In this document: piece after piece, positions 31,870 through 41,426 of the stretch
How positions within the stretch are numbered: position 1 is the first letter of the stretch
Layout of the letters: every line of letters starts with the position of its first letter
Origin: Runella defluvii
Lineage (GTDB): Bacteria > Bacteroidota > Bacteroidia > Cytophagales > Spirosomataceae
DNA: 64,000 bases
Direction of reading: 5' to 3'
Assembly (NCBI RefSeq): GCF_014195535.1
Contig: NZ_JACIBY010000013.1
Coordinates: 1-64,000 of the forward strand
Position numbers and translations under genes: made by a program
The notes under the pieces: generated by a model
Databases searched by the model: none
What the model was told of the DNA's origin: nothing
What the model saw: the letters and a program-made list of their open reading frames with translations, nothing else

Positions 31870-34200
31870 ATGATAAAAGCAGAAGCCATAGAAAAAAGAG
31901 CTCCAAAAAGTGTTCACTATCATACCGATTTGGTCGTTGTAGGCGGAGGATTGTCGGGGCTGTGTGGTGCCATTACCGCCGCGCGCGCTGGAATCAAGGT
32001 CGTATTGGTCACCGATCGCCCCGTATTGGGCGGCAACGCGTCCAGTGAAGTTCGGCTGTGGGTGTTAGGAGCCACCTCCCACATGGGCAACAACAACCGC
32101 TGGGCGCGCGAAGGCGGCGTTCTCGACGAATTGTTGGTAGAAAACATGTACCGCAATCCCGACAGCAATCCGCTTATTTTTGACACCATTTTGCTCGAAA
32201 AAGCCATCAACGAACCCAATATCACGCTTTTGCTCAACACGAGCGTTTACGAAGTGGAAAAATCGGGGCCAGATACGATTTCGAAAATTCACGGGTTTTG
32301 TTCCCAAAACTCCACGCATTACGAACTCTCTGCACCGCTCTTCTGTGACGCGTCGGGCGACGGAATCGTAGGTTTTCTGGCAGGCGCGGCCTTTCGGATG
32401 GGGGCCGAATCTCGGGAAGAGTTTGGGGAAAAATTTGCGCCTTCCCAAGAATACGGCGAGCTGCTGGGACATAGCCTTTATTTTTATTCCAAAAACGCAG
32501 GTAAGCCCGTCAAATTTGTCGCGCCGAGTTTTGCCCACGATGTTACCCAAAAAGTCCCCAAATTCCGTTCTTTCAATGCCAACGAGTTTGGCTGTAAACT
32601 TTGGTGGGTCGAATACGGCGGTCGCCTCGATACCGTCCACGACACCGAAACCATCAAATGGGAGCTCTGGAAAGTGATTTATGGCGTTTGGGACTACATC
32701 AAAAACTCAGGAAAGTTTCCCGAAGCCGAAAATCTTACCCTTGAGTGGGTGGGGCAAATCCCTGGGAAACGCGAAAGTCGTCGCTTTGAGGGCGATTATA
32801 TGCTGATTCAGCAAGACATAGTAGAGCAACGGACGCATTACGATGATGTGGCTTTGGGCGGCTGGTCTATCGACCTGCACCCTGCTGATGGTGTTTTTTC
32901 CGAAATTGGACAATCGAGTTGTAATCAGTGGCACAGCAAGGGCATTTACGGCATTCCGTACCGCTGTTTTTATTCACGCAACATCAACAACCTGTTCCTC
33001 GCGGGGCGCATCATTTCGGCCAGTCACGTGGCCTTTGCGTCGTCGCGCGTGATGGCTACGAGTGCGCACGTTGGGCAAGCCGTGGGAATGGCTGCAAAAT
33101 TGTGCATCGAAAAAGGACTTTTGCCTCGTCAGCTTTCTGAGAAGCAACATATTGCGTCTCTACAGCAAGCATTGCTAAAAACGGGACAGCACATCCCTCA
33201 ACTTCGCCTAAAAGACGACCAAGATTTAGTACAAACGGCCATCCTTTCGGCCAGCAGCGAGTTGGTGTTAGATGAATTATTACCGTCGGGTGAACCCCAA
33301 CCGATGGTCTTTTCGGTGGCTCAAATGATTCCTTTCTCCAATGCGCCTTTAGGAAAAGTGATTCTCCATCCCTACGCCGACGAACCGACCGAGCTTCAAA
33401 TCGAACTGCGGGTTTCGAGTAAGGCCGATAATCATACGCCTGATGTAACGCTTTGTCAACAAACCATTTCATTGCAAAAAGGCCGCAACTGTGTGCATTT
33501 GGCGTTTGATGAGGCTGACTATCGTCCCCAACTCAATCAACTTCGGGTCGCCCAATCCGAAAGTCCACTGGGCTACGCGTTTATGACCATCCTGAAAAAT
33601 GAGAAAGTACGCTTACAATACTCAGACCAACGAATAACGGGCTTACTGACTGTCTTCAATCAAATCAACGAAGCGGTTTCTAACTACGGAAAACAGGAGC
33701 CTACGCAAGACATCGGCGTGGATACGTTCGAGTTTTGGTGTCCACAGCGCCGTCCTGCGGGTAAAAATTTATCCTTAAAGTTCGAGCCACCTCTAAGCCT
33801 ATTTCAAGCCAATCACCTAAGCAATGGCCTTCAACGGCCTACTTGTCAGCCCAATGCTTGGGTCTCTAGTCCAACAGACGCACACCCAACAGTGCAGCTC
33901 TCGTGGGACAGTCCCCAGCAGATTCGGGAGCTTGTCCTGCACTTTGATACCGATTTTGACCACCCGATGGAAACGGTCTTGATGTCGCACCCCGAAAATG
34001 AAATGCCGTTTTGTGTGAAAAATGTGCGGGTTCTCAACCAGCAACAAGAAGTCATTGCCGAAATCAAAGACAACCACCAAAGCCAACGCATCATTACGTT
34101 CCGCGAGCCGATTGAAACAACAACGCTCACGATTGAAGTAGAACATCCGTCAAACGTAGTTCCTGCGGCTTTGTTTGAAATTCGGTGTTATGGAGGCTGA
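31870..34200 (+). CDS. FAD-dependent oxidoreductase of the FAD_oxidored type
   Basis: From the ATG at 31870 the product has 776 residues. The N-terminal dinucleotide-binding motif is VVVGGGLSGLCGAITAARAG, followed by RPVLGGNASSEVRLWVLGA, typical of the FAD_oxidored family. A later FLAGRIISASHVAFASSRVM segment completes the FAD domain by about residue 420. The remaining 350 residues are beta-rich and of the kind found C-terminal to this family in polysaccharide loci. No signal peptide is seen, so it is likely cytoplasmic. The substrate is unknown; oxidation of a sugar or sugar acid from the locus is an inference from context. A TTG at 31858 is an alternative start. Confidence 0.8.
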   Translation: MIKAEAIEKRAPKSVHYHTDLVVVGGGLSGLCGAITAARAGIKVVLVTDRPVLGGNASSEVRLWVLGATSHMGNNNRWAREGGVLDELLVENMYRNPDSNPLIFDTILLEKAINEPNITLLLNTSVYEVEKSGPDTISKIHGFCSQNSTHYELSAPLFCDASGDGIVGFLAGAAFRMGAESREEFGEKFAPSQEYGELLGHSLYFYSKNAGKPVKFVAPSFAHDVTQKVPKFRSFNANEFGCKLWWVEYGGRLDTVHDTETIKWELWKVIYGVWDYIKNSGKFPEAENLTLEWVGQIPGKRESRRFEGDYMLIQQDIVEQRTHYDDVALGGWSIDLHPADGVFSEIGQSSCNQWHSKGIYGIPYRCFYSRNINNLFLAGRIISASHVAFASSRVMATSAHVGQAVGMAAKLCIEKGLLPRQLSEKQHIASLQQALLKTGQHIPQLRLKDDQDLVQTAILSASSELVLDELLPSGEPQPMVFSVAQMIPFSNAPLGKVILHPYADEPTELQIELRVSSKADNHTPDVTLCQQTISLQKGRNCVHLAFDEADYRPQLNQLRVAQSESPLGYAFMTILKNEKVRLQYSDQRITGLLTVFNQINEAVSNYGKQEPTQDIGVDTFEFWCPQRRPAGKNLSLKFEPPLSLFQANHLSNGLQRPTCQPNAWVSSPTDAHPTVQLSWDSPQQIRELVLHFDTDFDHPMETVLMSHPENEMPFCVKNVRVLNQQQEVIAEIKDNHQSQRIITFREPIETTTLTIEVEHPSNVVPAALFEIRCYGG

Positions 34201-34238
34201 TGCGGAGTGGAGTAGCGAAAAAAGCATTTAGGGTTTAT

Positions 34239-34274
34239 AAAAAAGGTGATTCTTTTAGGGAGTCGCCTTTTTAT
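34239..34274. terminator. Rho-independent terminator between the FAD oxidoreductase and lipoprotein copy D
   Basis: AAAAAGGTGATT pairs with AGTCGCCTTTTT across a short loop. The A-run on one side and T-run on the other allow function in both directions for the two convergent genes. It resembles the hairpin at 3669-3702. Confidence 0.75.
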
Positions 34275-34699
34275 CTAGGTATCATCCTAAAATCATACTG
34301 TGCCTTTGATCCCATCTCTACCTTACAACAATTTTGAGTTTGTTGTCCATTCAAATAAGTATGATAGCCTCTGTATTTCAATGCCACGTTTGGGTCGCTG
34401 TTATAGTTGTTTATCAATTCAAATGAATGAAATTCTTTAGGAAGAACAATAACTATATTGTATTTCCCAGTGGAGTCCGTATATACAGTTTTTAAATCGC
34501 CACTAACAGAACTCCATACCCCCTTTTGGCCATAAACCATAATTTCCACATTAGGTACGGGTAATTGAGTGACATTGTCAATGACCGTACCAGATATAGT
34601 TGCTTGTCGATTTATAGTAGGGTCAAATGAACAGCTTTGTGCCAATAGAATAATACCAGCGGCGTATAGCCATGGCTTGATTAATGGTTTCATGTTCAT
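34271..34699 (-). CDS. Small lipoprotein, family II (copy D), Ig-like regulatory-type domain
   Basis: The 142-residue lipoprotein begins MNMKPLIKPWLYAA with a lipobox at LLAQSC. Its mature part has the carboxypeptidase-regulatory pattern ISGTVIDNVTQLPVPNVEI and a TDSTGKYNIVI turn, and ends NCCKVEMGSKAQYDFRMIP. It is the paralogue of the gene at 4670-5116. The ATG is preceded by the same CACTAAAAAACAACGT block as all cassette copies, although the sequence further upstream differs. Function unknown; a membrane-anchored periplasmic or surface protein is inferred from the signal. Confidence 0.75.
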   Translation of the reverse strand: MNMKPLIKPWLYAAGIILLAQSCSFDPTINRQATISGTVIDNVTQLPVPNVEIMVYGQKGVWSSVSGDLKTVYTDSTGKYNIVIVLPKEFHSFELINNYNSDPNVALKYRGYHTYLNGQQTQNCCKVEMGSKAQYDFRMIPR

Positions 34700-34829
34700 A
34701 CGTTGTTTTTTAGTGCGATTTTATTAAATCAGGGGTGTTTTATATACGTATATAAAAAGTTAACTATTTGGTTGTTAATTATTTGTGTGTGTGCTTTGCT
34801 TGTTAAATTTTGCCTGCAAGACGATTTCG

Positions 34830-34926
34830 CAATTTTTGATGGGCCTTTTGTTAAGGCTTTTAAATGCCCTGTTATCCTCTCACATAGGTATTTGAGTTGG
34901 CACTGCGAAATACCGCTTATTTGAGC
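34830..34926 (-). pseudogene. Second, more decayed T9SS-protein tail remnant
   Basis: On the minus strand the frame AQISGISQCQLKYLCERITG continues to HLKALTK. It aligns with AQTGSVSQYQPKYLRENN...KALTK of the remnant at 3718-3977. Similarity fades beyond KALTK and no sorting domain is left. It lies directly downstream of lipoprotein copy E, as remnant 1 lies downstream of copy A. Confidence 0.5.
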
Positions 34927-34978
34927 GATTTATAGATACAGGGTAAAATATTACTGTATTTTTCATGATGCAGGTTGG

Positions 34979-35353
34979 TTAATCAATTTTTACAATTTTG
35001 TCAATGACAATGAAAGGAGCAGGGCCAGTGGTAAAAGTAGGACAGGCATCACAGTTGAATATTCGTCCCCAAATTCGGTATTTAAAAGGTTGAGGCTTTC
35101 CCCTCACATAGGTATTTTCATAAGGTAATATTTTCTCTTCTTGAAAGGGACAAATAAGCGGTGCATCTCCTCCTTCAATGACAAAACCAGCACTTTGGTA
35201 TAAATCAGCTCGTGCATCTTTGATAGTTTTGACGTAGCGGTAATGCCCATTATCTGGTCCACAAGCACTTGGGTCTTTTTTCTTACAACTCACGCTCATC
35301 AGCATTGCTACCGTAGCGTATAGAAATAGCTTGCTTAATGGTTTTATGTTCAT
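34979..35353 (-). CDS. Small lipoprotein, family I (copy E)
   Basis: The 124-residue lipoprotein starts MNIKPLSKLFLYAT with a lipobox at LMSVSC. It matches copy A (4050-4424) closely over its full length, including DARADLYQSAGFVIEG, PQPFKYRIWGR, a CDACP pair and the ending IDKIVKID. A TATCTTTG -7 box and the conserved leader lie upstream. The remnant of a T9SS-protein tail lies downstream, as for copy A, so the two loci share an ancestral unit. Function unknown. Confidence 0.75.
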   Translation of the reverse strand: MNIKPLSKLFLYATVAMLMSVSCKKKDPSACGPDNGHYRYVKTIKDARADLYQSAGFVIEGGDAPLICPFQEEKILPYENTYVRGKPQPFKYRIWGRIFNCDACPTFTTGPAPFIVIDKIVKID

Positions 35354-35437
35354 ACGTTGTTTTTTAGTGTAAAATTTTTTGTTGCAAAGTCAGAAGTTTT
35401 TCATAGGTTGCAGCGTGTAAAAGGGTAGATGGATATT

Positions 35438-35445
35438 CAAAGATA
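35438..35445 (-). promoter_or_regulatory. -7 box (TATCTTTG) of lipoprotein copy E
   Basis: The minus strand reads TATCTTTG, 85 nt upstream of the ATG at 35353. It stands in the same place as the box at 5202-5209 upstream of copy B. Confidence 0.5.
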
Positions 35446-35723
35446 CGTATTTTTTTAAGGTTAATGTTGTTTTTTAGTTATTTAGTAAACGGTAGATGAG
35501 TATTTGTATTGTTTAATTAGGTGTTAGATAAATAAACATAACTACGTTTTACTATGTATTGCCACTGTTGAAGTTTGGGGTGCATAGCTGTGGGAGAAGA
35601 GGGAGTGCGATGACAGTGAGACAGGGTGGGTGAGGGGAGCGTAAAAGCACCTTCGCACTAGCCTAGTTGGATAAACCTACTCCATTTTAGCAAATTCCTT
35701 TGTTAATTTGTGAGGAAAAACCG

Positions 35724-35752
35724 TTGAGGAGTGTTACGAAATTGTAAATTTG
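35724..35752 (+). promoter_or_regulatory. Promoter of adk (TTG -33 box, TAAATTTG -7 box)
   Basis: TTG at 35724-35726 and TAAATTTG at 35745-35752 are 18 bp apart, close to the Bacteroidota housekeeping promoter pattern. The leader to the adk ATG at 35807 is about 45 nt. Confidence 0.65.
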
Positions 35753-35806
35753 CATTTTATACACTTTAAACCGTAAGACTCCCTCTTCTAAACATCCTTG
35801 TATCAG

Positions 35807-36376
35807 ATGCTTAACATTGTACTTTTTGGCCCTCCCGGTGCGGGCAAAGGCACCCAAGCGGCAAAGCTCATCGAGAAATACCAGCTATTTCACATTTCTA
35901 CGGGAGATTTGTTCCGGATGCACATCAAAGAGCAAACCGAGCTCGGTAAGCGGGTGAAAGATTTGCTCGATAACGGGATTTTGGTTCCAGATTCCATCAC
36001 CATCGATATGTTGGAAGAAGAAGTGCAAAAAAATCCTGACGCAAAAGGAATTATTTTTGACGGATTCCCCCGTACTGTTCCCCAAGCCGAAGCTCTCGAT
36101 GCGTTTTTGGAGTCAAAAAACACCAATATCAAAGCCGTATTACAGCTGGATGTCAACGAAGAAGAATTGAAACGCCGTATTGCCGAACGCAAAAAAGTAA
36201 GCGGACGGGCCGATGACGACGAGGATAAACTGGTAAAGCGTATAGATGAATATTTCAACAAAACGGTTCACGTACTGCCTTATTATGAAGCCCAAGGCAA
36301 GCTGACGGTGGTGAACGGGATTGGCGAAATTGACCATATTTTTGGTCAACTTTGTGAGGCAATCGAGACCGAATAA
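35807..36376 (+). CDS. adk: Adenylate kinase (short-lid form)
   Basis: From the ATG at 35807 the enzyme has 189 residues. It shows the P-loop LFGPPGAGKGTQ, the DGFPRTVPQAEAL segment, and an Arg-rich lid region (RRIAERKKVSGRADDDED) without the zinc-binding Cys or the long lid insert. It interconverts ATP plus AMP and two ADP in the cytoplasm. The TTG at 35798 is a possible but weaker start. The essential GTPase gene obgE follows 102 bp later, an arrangement I recall from other Bacteroidota. Confidence 0.96.
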   Translation: MLNIVLFGPPGAGKGTQAAKLIEKYQLFHISTGDLFRMHIKEQTELGKRVKDLLDNGILVPDSITIDMLEEEVQKNPDAKGIIFDGFPRTVPQAEALDAFLESKNTNIKAVLQLDVNEEELKRRIAERKKVSGRADDDEDKLVKRIDEYFNKTVHVLPYYEAQGKLTVVNGIGEIDHIFGQLCEAIETE

Positions 36377-36390
36377 TAAATTTTAACGGG

Positions 36391-36420
36391 AGTTTCATAC
36401 AGACTCTCCCTTTTCTTTCT
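36391..36420 (+). terminator. Probable terminator after adk
   Basis: GGGAGT and ACTCTCCC form an imperfect stem followed by TTTTCTTTCT, 14 bp after the adk stop. The stem contains a two-base bulge, so its strength is uncertain. Confidence 0.45.
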
Positions 36421-36478
36421 CAACTTTGTAACTCGTGTGATGCCATTTAGGTCCATCACGCGAGTTTTTTATTTTACT

Positions 36479-37471
36479 ATGGCAACTTCCAATTTTATAG
36501 ATTACGTTAAAATAAACTGTCGCTCGGGAGCGGGTGGAGCAGGTTCTGCACACTTCCGACGTGAAAAATTTGTGGACAAAGGTGGCCCTGACGGTGGCGA
36601 CGGCGGACGTGGTGGGCACATCATTATGAAAGCAAACTCGCAGCACTGGACGCTCCTCCACTTGAAGTACCGCAAGCACATCAAAGCGGAGGCTGGTGTA
36701 GGTGGCAGCGGGGCGCGTTGCAACGGAAAGCAAGGAAATGACGTCATCATAGAAGTACCGCTCGGAACCATCGCGCGCCACCCCGAAACTGGGGAGGTGA
36801 TGGGCGAAGTAACCGAGCACGATCAGGAGGTGATTTTGTTAAAAGGAGGACGCGGTGGTTTAGGAAACTGGCATTTTAGATCAGCAACCAACCAAACGCC
36901 CCTCTACGCCCAACCTGGCGAACCCGGACAAGAAGAATGGATTGTTTTGGAGCTAAAACTCCTTGCCGATGTGGGATTGGTTGGGTTTCCAAACGCTGGA
37001 AAATCAACGTTGCTCTCGACGGTATCAGCGGCAAGACCCGAAATTGCCGATTATCCGTTCACAACGCTTGTCCCGAACCTCGGAGTGGTGGCTTACCGCG
37101 ATTTTAAATCGTTTGTAATGGCCGATATTCCTGGGATTATTGAAGGGGCTTCGCAAGGAAAAGGACTAGGATTGCGCTTTTTGCGACACATCGAACGCAA
37201 CTCTATTTTGTTGTTTTTGGTGCCCGCCACTAGCGAAAACGCAGGGGATGAATACCGTACCTTGCTTCGTGAATTAGAATTGTATGACCCAACTCTATTA
37301 GATAAGGAACGACTTTTGGCCATCTCGAAAATGGATTTAATTGACGACGAAGCCAAAGCTGATCTCATCAAAACACTTCCTACCGACATACCGTACGTAT
37401 TTATTTCGGCGGTGATGCAAGAAGGAATAAACGAGCTGAAAGATTTGATTTGGAAGGTTTTAAATCCTTAA
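36479..37471 (+). CDS. obgE: Obg-family GTPase
   Basis: From the ATG at 36479 the protein has 330 residues. The glycine-rich Obg fold occupies about 1-158 ([31 protein letters not shown]). The GTPase domain (about 159-330) has G1 [12 protein letters not shown], switch region [12 protein letters not shown]3 [10 protein letters not shown] and G4 SKMDL. It binds ribosomal particles and acts in 50S assembly and stress control. It lacks the long variable C-terminal domain of some relatives. The upstream GTG at 36437 is not needed. Confidence 0.96.
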   Translation: MATSNFIDYVKINCRSGAGGAGSAHFRREKFVDKGGPDGGDGGRGGHIIMKANSQHWTLLHLKYRKHIKAEAGVGGSGARCNGKQGNDVIIEVPLGTIARHPETGEVMGEVTEHDQEVILLKGGRGGLGNWHFRSATNQTPLYAQPGEPGQEEWIVLELKLLADVGLVGFPNAGKSTLLSTVSAARPEIADYPFTTLVPNLGVVAYRDFKSFVMADIPGIIEGASQGKGLGLRFLRHIERNSILLFLVPATSENAGDEYRTLLRELELYDPTLLDKERLLAISKMDLIDDEAKADLIKTLPTDIPYVFISAVMQEGINELKDLIWKVLNP

Positions 37472-37502
37472 AATAAACATCCAATAAAATCAAAATAAGG
37501 TG

Positions 37503-37557
37503 GGTTAGTACCAAGCGTAAATAGCTATTTATTTGCGCTGTTACTAACCTTTTTTTT
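37503..37557 (+). terminator. Rho-independent terminator after obgE
   Basis: GGTTAGTA (37503-37510) pairs with TACTAACC (37542-37549). The interior can pair further, and eight T residues follow. Confidence 0.8.
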
Positions 37558-37595
37558 GCGGTAGTAAACATATATTCCACCATAAAGCTGAACAA

Positions 37596-40500
37596 ATGAA
37601 ATTTAGTAAAGCATACTTATTCTATTTTGTCAACTTTTTACTATGGCTCTTTCTACCACTTACTATAGTTGCCCAAATTAGCATTACGTTCCCTAGCAGT
37701 CGAATCGTTTTTCAGCGCGATAATGCAGGCAACGGAACGATTCCTATTACGGGGCAGTATGCTCAAAGCATCGACCGAGTGGAGGCACGTGTGGTGCCAA
37801 TGGTCGGTGGGCAAGGAGAGCAAACCGACTGGCGAACTATCCAAGAAAATCCGCAAGGTGGGTTTTACTCAGGAAGTATTTCGGTCAGGGGAGGCTGGTA
37901 TGAATTGCAAATCAGGGGAATGGCCAATGGAAATGTGGTAACTACTACCGAGCTTCAACGGGTGGGTGTCGGAGAAGTATTTGTCGTGGCAGGACAATCA
38001 AACGCCCAAGGTTTTTTCAACTACGGTGCACCTAGCCCTGGCGATGATCGCGTCAACTGCGTGAATTACTATAACGGTACGCACCAAAATAACTCCTTGC
38101 CTGCGCCGTCGTTTGTCAAGATGAGCGACAACAGCAATATAAGTCCGCGCGGGTTGTCTTCTTGGTGCTGGGGAAGGTTGGGAGATATTTTGACCAATCG
38201 GCTGAATGTCCCAGTGCTATTTTATAATGCAGGTTGGGAAGGAACTGCTTCCAAAAACTGGTCTGAAACCGTTGATGGAGGCACTACAAGTAGCATTTAT
38301 ATCAACGACACCTATCCACCTGGGCAACCCTATGCCAATTTACGTTTAGCCCTCAACTATTATGCAAGTCTTACAGGCGTGCGGGCAGTACTTTGGCACC
38401 AAGGCGAAGCCGATAATATTCTCAATACCAACGCCAACCTGTATGCGTCTAATTTGCAGACAGTCATCAACAAATCGCGGCAGCATTTTGGTAAAAATGT
38501 AGGTTGGGTAGTGGCAAGGGTTTCTCATTATAAAGGGAAAAATAGCCAAGAGGTGATTAACGGTCAAAATCAAACCGTTTTTAATACATCGGCTGCTTAT
38601 TTTGGCCCTAATACCGATGAGGTTCAGATTCCGCGTCCTGATGGAGCTCACTTGCAAAATGGAGGATTATCAGATGCCGCCAACGTATGGGCTAATTCGC
38701 TCGATAATAATTTTTTTAATAATTGTTCTCCACAAACAGGTACTTATCCTTCTTTTTCGGTTCGTTGTGCGGGAGGAAATCAACTCAATATCAACGTTCA
38801 AGGGCCGTTTGTTTCGGTGCAGTGGAACAACGGTGCCACGGGGTCTTCTGCCAACTTTGGTCCAGGTACGTATCAGGCTACCGTCCGAGATGCCCAAGGA
38901 AATACCTATTTTACGCCTTCCATTACCGTTCCTAACAACCTACAAAGTGCTCCCGTTAGTATTGCGGTTGACGGGAAAGTTCCTCTTTGTCAAGGAAGTA
39001 GCATTGGCCTAACGTCGAGCAGCAGCATTGATAACAATTGGAGTACAGGAGCCACCAGCCAGCGTATTGATGTATCTTCGGGAGGAACATATACGGTGAC
39101 TACTAGAAACCTGTATGGTTGTAGCAGTGCAGCCTCGTTTACCGTGAGTACCGTCAATTCGCCTCCGCCAGCCAAACCTACCATTAATGCGTCAGGAGCG
39201 CTTACTTTCTGTCAGGGTGGTTCGGTGAGCTTAACGGCCAGTGGTGCCAACGAATACCGCTGGTCAAACGGCGAGCGTGGCCAAACGATTGCCGCCCGTA
39301 CGTCGGGAATTTATGAAGTACGGGTACTCGATAGCCAAGGTTGTACGTCGGAGCCTGCGAGTGTGGTGGTGGTAGTAAACACGCCACCTGCCGCCCCAAG
39401 TATTAGTGCTTCGGGTAACACCTCGTTTTGTGAAGGGGGAGAAGTGACATTATCTTCCAATTATTCGGCAGGAAATGTGTGGAGCAACGGCGAACAAGGC
39501 ACTAGCATTAAAGTAACGACGTCGGGCACATATAATGTTCGTTTTAGGGATAACAATGGCTGCGATGCCATTTCTAACTCCATCAAAGTAACGGCTAATC
39601 CGCTTCCCGCCAAACCCGTGATTACGGCGGAGCGCCCACTTACGTTTTGTGAAGGCGATAGTACGGTTCTTACTTCTACCAATTCGGCCCAGTACAATTG
39701 GAGTAATGGAGCTCGTAATCGTCGCATCAGTATTTTACAAGCGGGGACTTTTACTGTGGCTATCACAGATGTCAATGGCTGTTCTTCACCTGTTTCTGAC
39801 CCTGTTACTATTAAAACCAATCCGCTGCCAGCTGCCCCAACCATCAGCGCTGATCGGACGCCTACTATTTGTGAAAATGAAGTGATTACGCTAATTTCTT
39901 CTGCTCAAGCGGGCTACATTTGGAGCAATGGCCAGAATACAAGGACTGTGACGGTCAACCTCACGGGGCGTTATTCAGCACGCACGGTGGACGCCAATCA
40001 GTGCCAATCACCGTCTTCTAATGTCATTGCCGTAACCGTCAACCGCCTTCCTGACAAACCTACTATTACGGCACTTGGTGCCACAACTTTTTGTGTAGGT
40101 GGGCAAGTACAGTTGACAACCAATTATAGCTCGGGTCTTTCGTGGAGTAATTTTCAAACAACCCAAACGGTCACAGCCACTACTGGGGGCGACTACCGAG
40201 TGCGGTATCGGGATGGCAACAACTGTGAGGCCATTTCTGATCCATTTAAAGTAACGGTTCATCCTTTACCCACGGCTCCTTCGGTGATTAGTGAAAGACC
40301 TACGACTTTTTGCTTGTTTGATAATACGGTGCTCACCATTACCTCGGCGGGGAGTTCGTTTAAATGGAGTACGGGCGATGAAGGCCGAAGCATAAAAACG
40401 TACTCGGCGGGTAGTGTTACCGCCACCGTTTATGACCCAACCACGGGTTGTACTTCCCCTTCTTCAAACCCCATTAAGATTACGGTTAATCCGCTCCCTG

Positions 40501-41426
40501 AAAAACCGACCATCAATGTAACGGGCTCAACGACGATTTGTGCGGATAAATCTGTAACCCTCACCGCCTCACAAGCGGCGGGCTATCAGTGGTCTAACTC
40601 CGCAACGACGCAAAGTATCAATGCCAACGTGGCGGGAAATTACACGGTTGCCGTCAAAAATGAATTTGGCTGTTTTTCTTCGGCCTCTGATCCTATCACG
40701 GTTCGGGTGATTCAACTGCCTAATCCGCCATCCGTTATTGCTGAAGGGCGCACTACGTTCTGCGAAGGCGAACAAGTGGGGTTGAGGGTAGAAAGCCCCT
40801 ATCAGGTGATTTGGAATACGGGCGAAACAACAAGTAGAATTATCGCCAAACAATCAGGTAATTACGCGGCTAGTATTCGTGATGAATCGGGCTGTCAGTC
40901 GCCATATACGGGTGCGGTTCGGGTGGAGGCTAAAACCCTGCCCGCTACGCCCGTCATTCAAAAATCGGGAATTTATGCCTTACAAGTGAGTAACCCGACC
41001 GAAGGCGCGACTTATGCTTGGACAAACAACGGCCAAGCCCTCAGCGAAACCGCCGCGACCATCCGAACGACACAAGCAGGAAGTTATACGGTGATTTCGT
41101 CGATTAAGCACAGTACTACGTTGACATGTACGTCCAAAGCATCGGCGGCGTATGAGTTTGTGCTGGAAAGTGGCAACGCCCGCATAGGTGTTTTTCCCAA
41201 CCCAAGTACCGATGGAAATGTCACCATCGAAGCATTAGAAAATTTGAGCGATGTCACCATCATCGTCTATGACCAAACGGGGCGTACGTTGATGACCAAA
41301 ACGTTTGCTAGTTTGGTAGGTCAACAAAAACTAGATTTGAGCGACCTGCCCTACGGAACGTATCATATCAAAGTCCGAACCCCAACATTTAACGAAAGTC
41401 AAAAAATTGTTTTAAGCCAACCATGA
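37596..41426 (+). CDS. Large T9SS-secreted esterase with tandem Ig-like repeats
   Basis: The 1276-residue protein has a signal peptide (about 1-27) and a short beta domain. A sialate O-acetylesterase/SGNH-type domain follows (about 120-370) with the nucleophile S135 in VVAGQSNAQGF and the block LWHQGEADN. About ten beta-sandwich repeats of roughly 78 residues come next (about 375-1165). Nine of them carry the pattern 'TFCxGGxVxLT...WSNG...G.Y.V...D..GC'. A T9SS type A domain ends the protein (VFPNPSTDGNVTIEA to the end). It is a cell-surface or released carbohydrate esterase. The paired Cys in each repeat suggests disulfides. Its stop overlaps the aroE start (ATGA). Confidence 0.88.
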   Translation: MKFSKAYLFYFVNFLLWLFLPLTIVAQISITFPSSRIVFQRDNAGNGTIPITGQYAQSIDRVEARVVPMVGGQGEQTDWRTIQENPQGGFYSGSISVRGGWYELQIRGMANGNVVTTTELQRVGVGEVFVVAGQSNAQGFFNYGAPSPGDDRVNCVNYYNGTHQNNSLPAPSFVKMSDNSNISPRGLSSWCWGRLGDILTNRLNVPVLFYNAGWEGTASKNWSETVDGGTTSSIYINDTYPPGQPYANLRLALNYYASLTGVRAVLWHQGEADNILNTNANLYASNLQTVINKSRQHFGKNVGWVVARVSHYKGKNSQEVINGQNQTVFNTSAAYFGPNTDEVQIPRPDGAHLQNGGLSDAANVWANSLDNNFFNNCSPQTGTYPSFSVRCAGGNQLNINVQGPFVSVQWNNGATGSSANFGPGTYQATVRDAQGNTYFTPSITVPNNLQSAPVSIAVDGKVPLCQGSSIGLTSSSSIDNNWSTGATSQRIDVSSGGTYTVTTRNLYGCSSAASFTVSTVNSPPPAKPTINASGALTFCQGGSVSLTASGANEYRWSNGERGQTIAARTSGIYEVRVLDSQGCTSEPASVVVVVNTPPAAPSISASGNTSFCEGGEVTLSSNYSAGNVWSNGEQGTSIKVTTSGTYNVRFRDNNGCDAISNSIKVTANPLPAKPVITAERPLTFCEGDSTVLTSTNSAQYNWSNGARNRRISILQAGTFTVAITDVNGCSSPVSDPVTIKTNPLPAAPTISADRTPTICENEVITLISSAQAGYIWSNGQNTRTVTVNLTGRYSARTVDANQCQSPSSNVIAVTVNRLPDKPTITALGATTFCVGGQVQLTTNYSSGLSWSNFQTTQTVTATTGGDYRVRYRDGNNCEAISDPFKVTVHPLPTAPSVISERPTTFCLFDNTVLTITSAGSSFKWSTGDEGRSIKTYSAGSVTATVYDPTTGCTSPSSNPIKITVNPLPEKPTINVTGSTTICADKSVTLTASQAAGYQWSNSATTQSINANVAGNYTVAVKNEFGCFSSASDPITVRVIQLPNPPSVIAEGRTTFCEGEQVGLRVESPYQVIWNTGETTSRIIAKQSGNYAASIRDESGCQSPYTGAVRVEAKTLPATPVIQKSGIYALQVSNPTEGATYAWTNNGQALSETAATIRTTQAGSYTVISSIKHSTTLTCTSKASAAYEFVLESGNARIGVFPNPSTDGNVTIEALENLSDVTIIVYDQTGRTLMTKTFASLVGQQKLDLSDLPYGTYHIKVRTPTFNESQKIVLSQP

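Larger units (their letters stand above)
35354..35806. other. 453-bp intergenic region between lipoprotein copy E and adk
   Basis: The left part (35354-35445) is the cassette leader. The middle (about 35450-35700) is AT-rich, then mixed, with no open frame or structure I recognise. The right end carries the adk promoter. It separates two divergently transcribed genes. Confidence 0.6.

Noticed and set aside
34703-34924. 73-residue plus-strand open frame with a hydrophobic start
   Set aside because: It runs antisense through the cassette leader and the T9SS tail remnant, has no ribosome site, and its paralogous region at the first locus has no matching frame.
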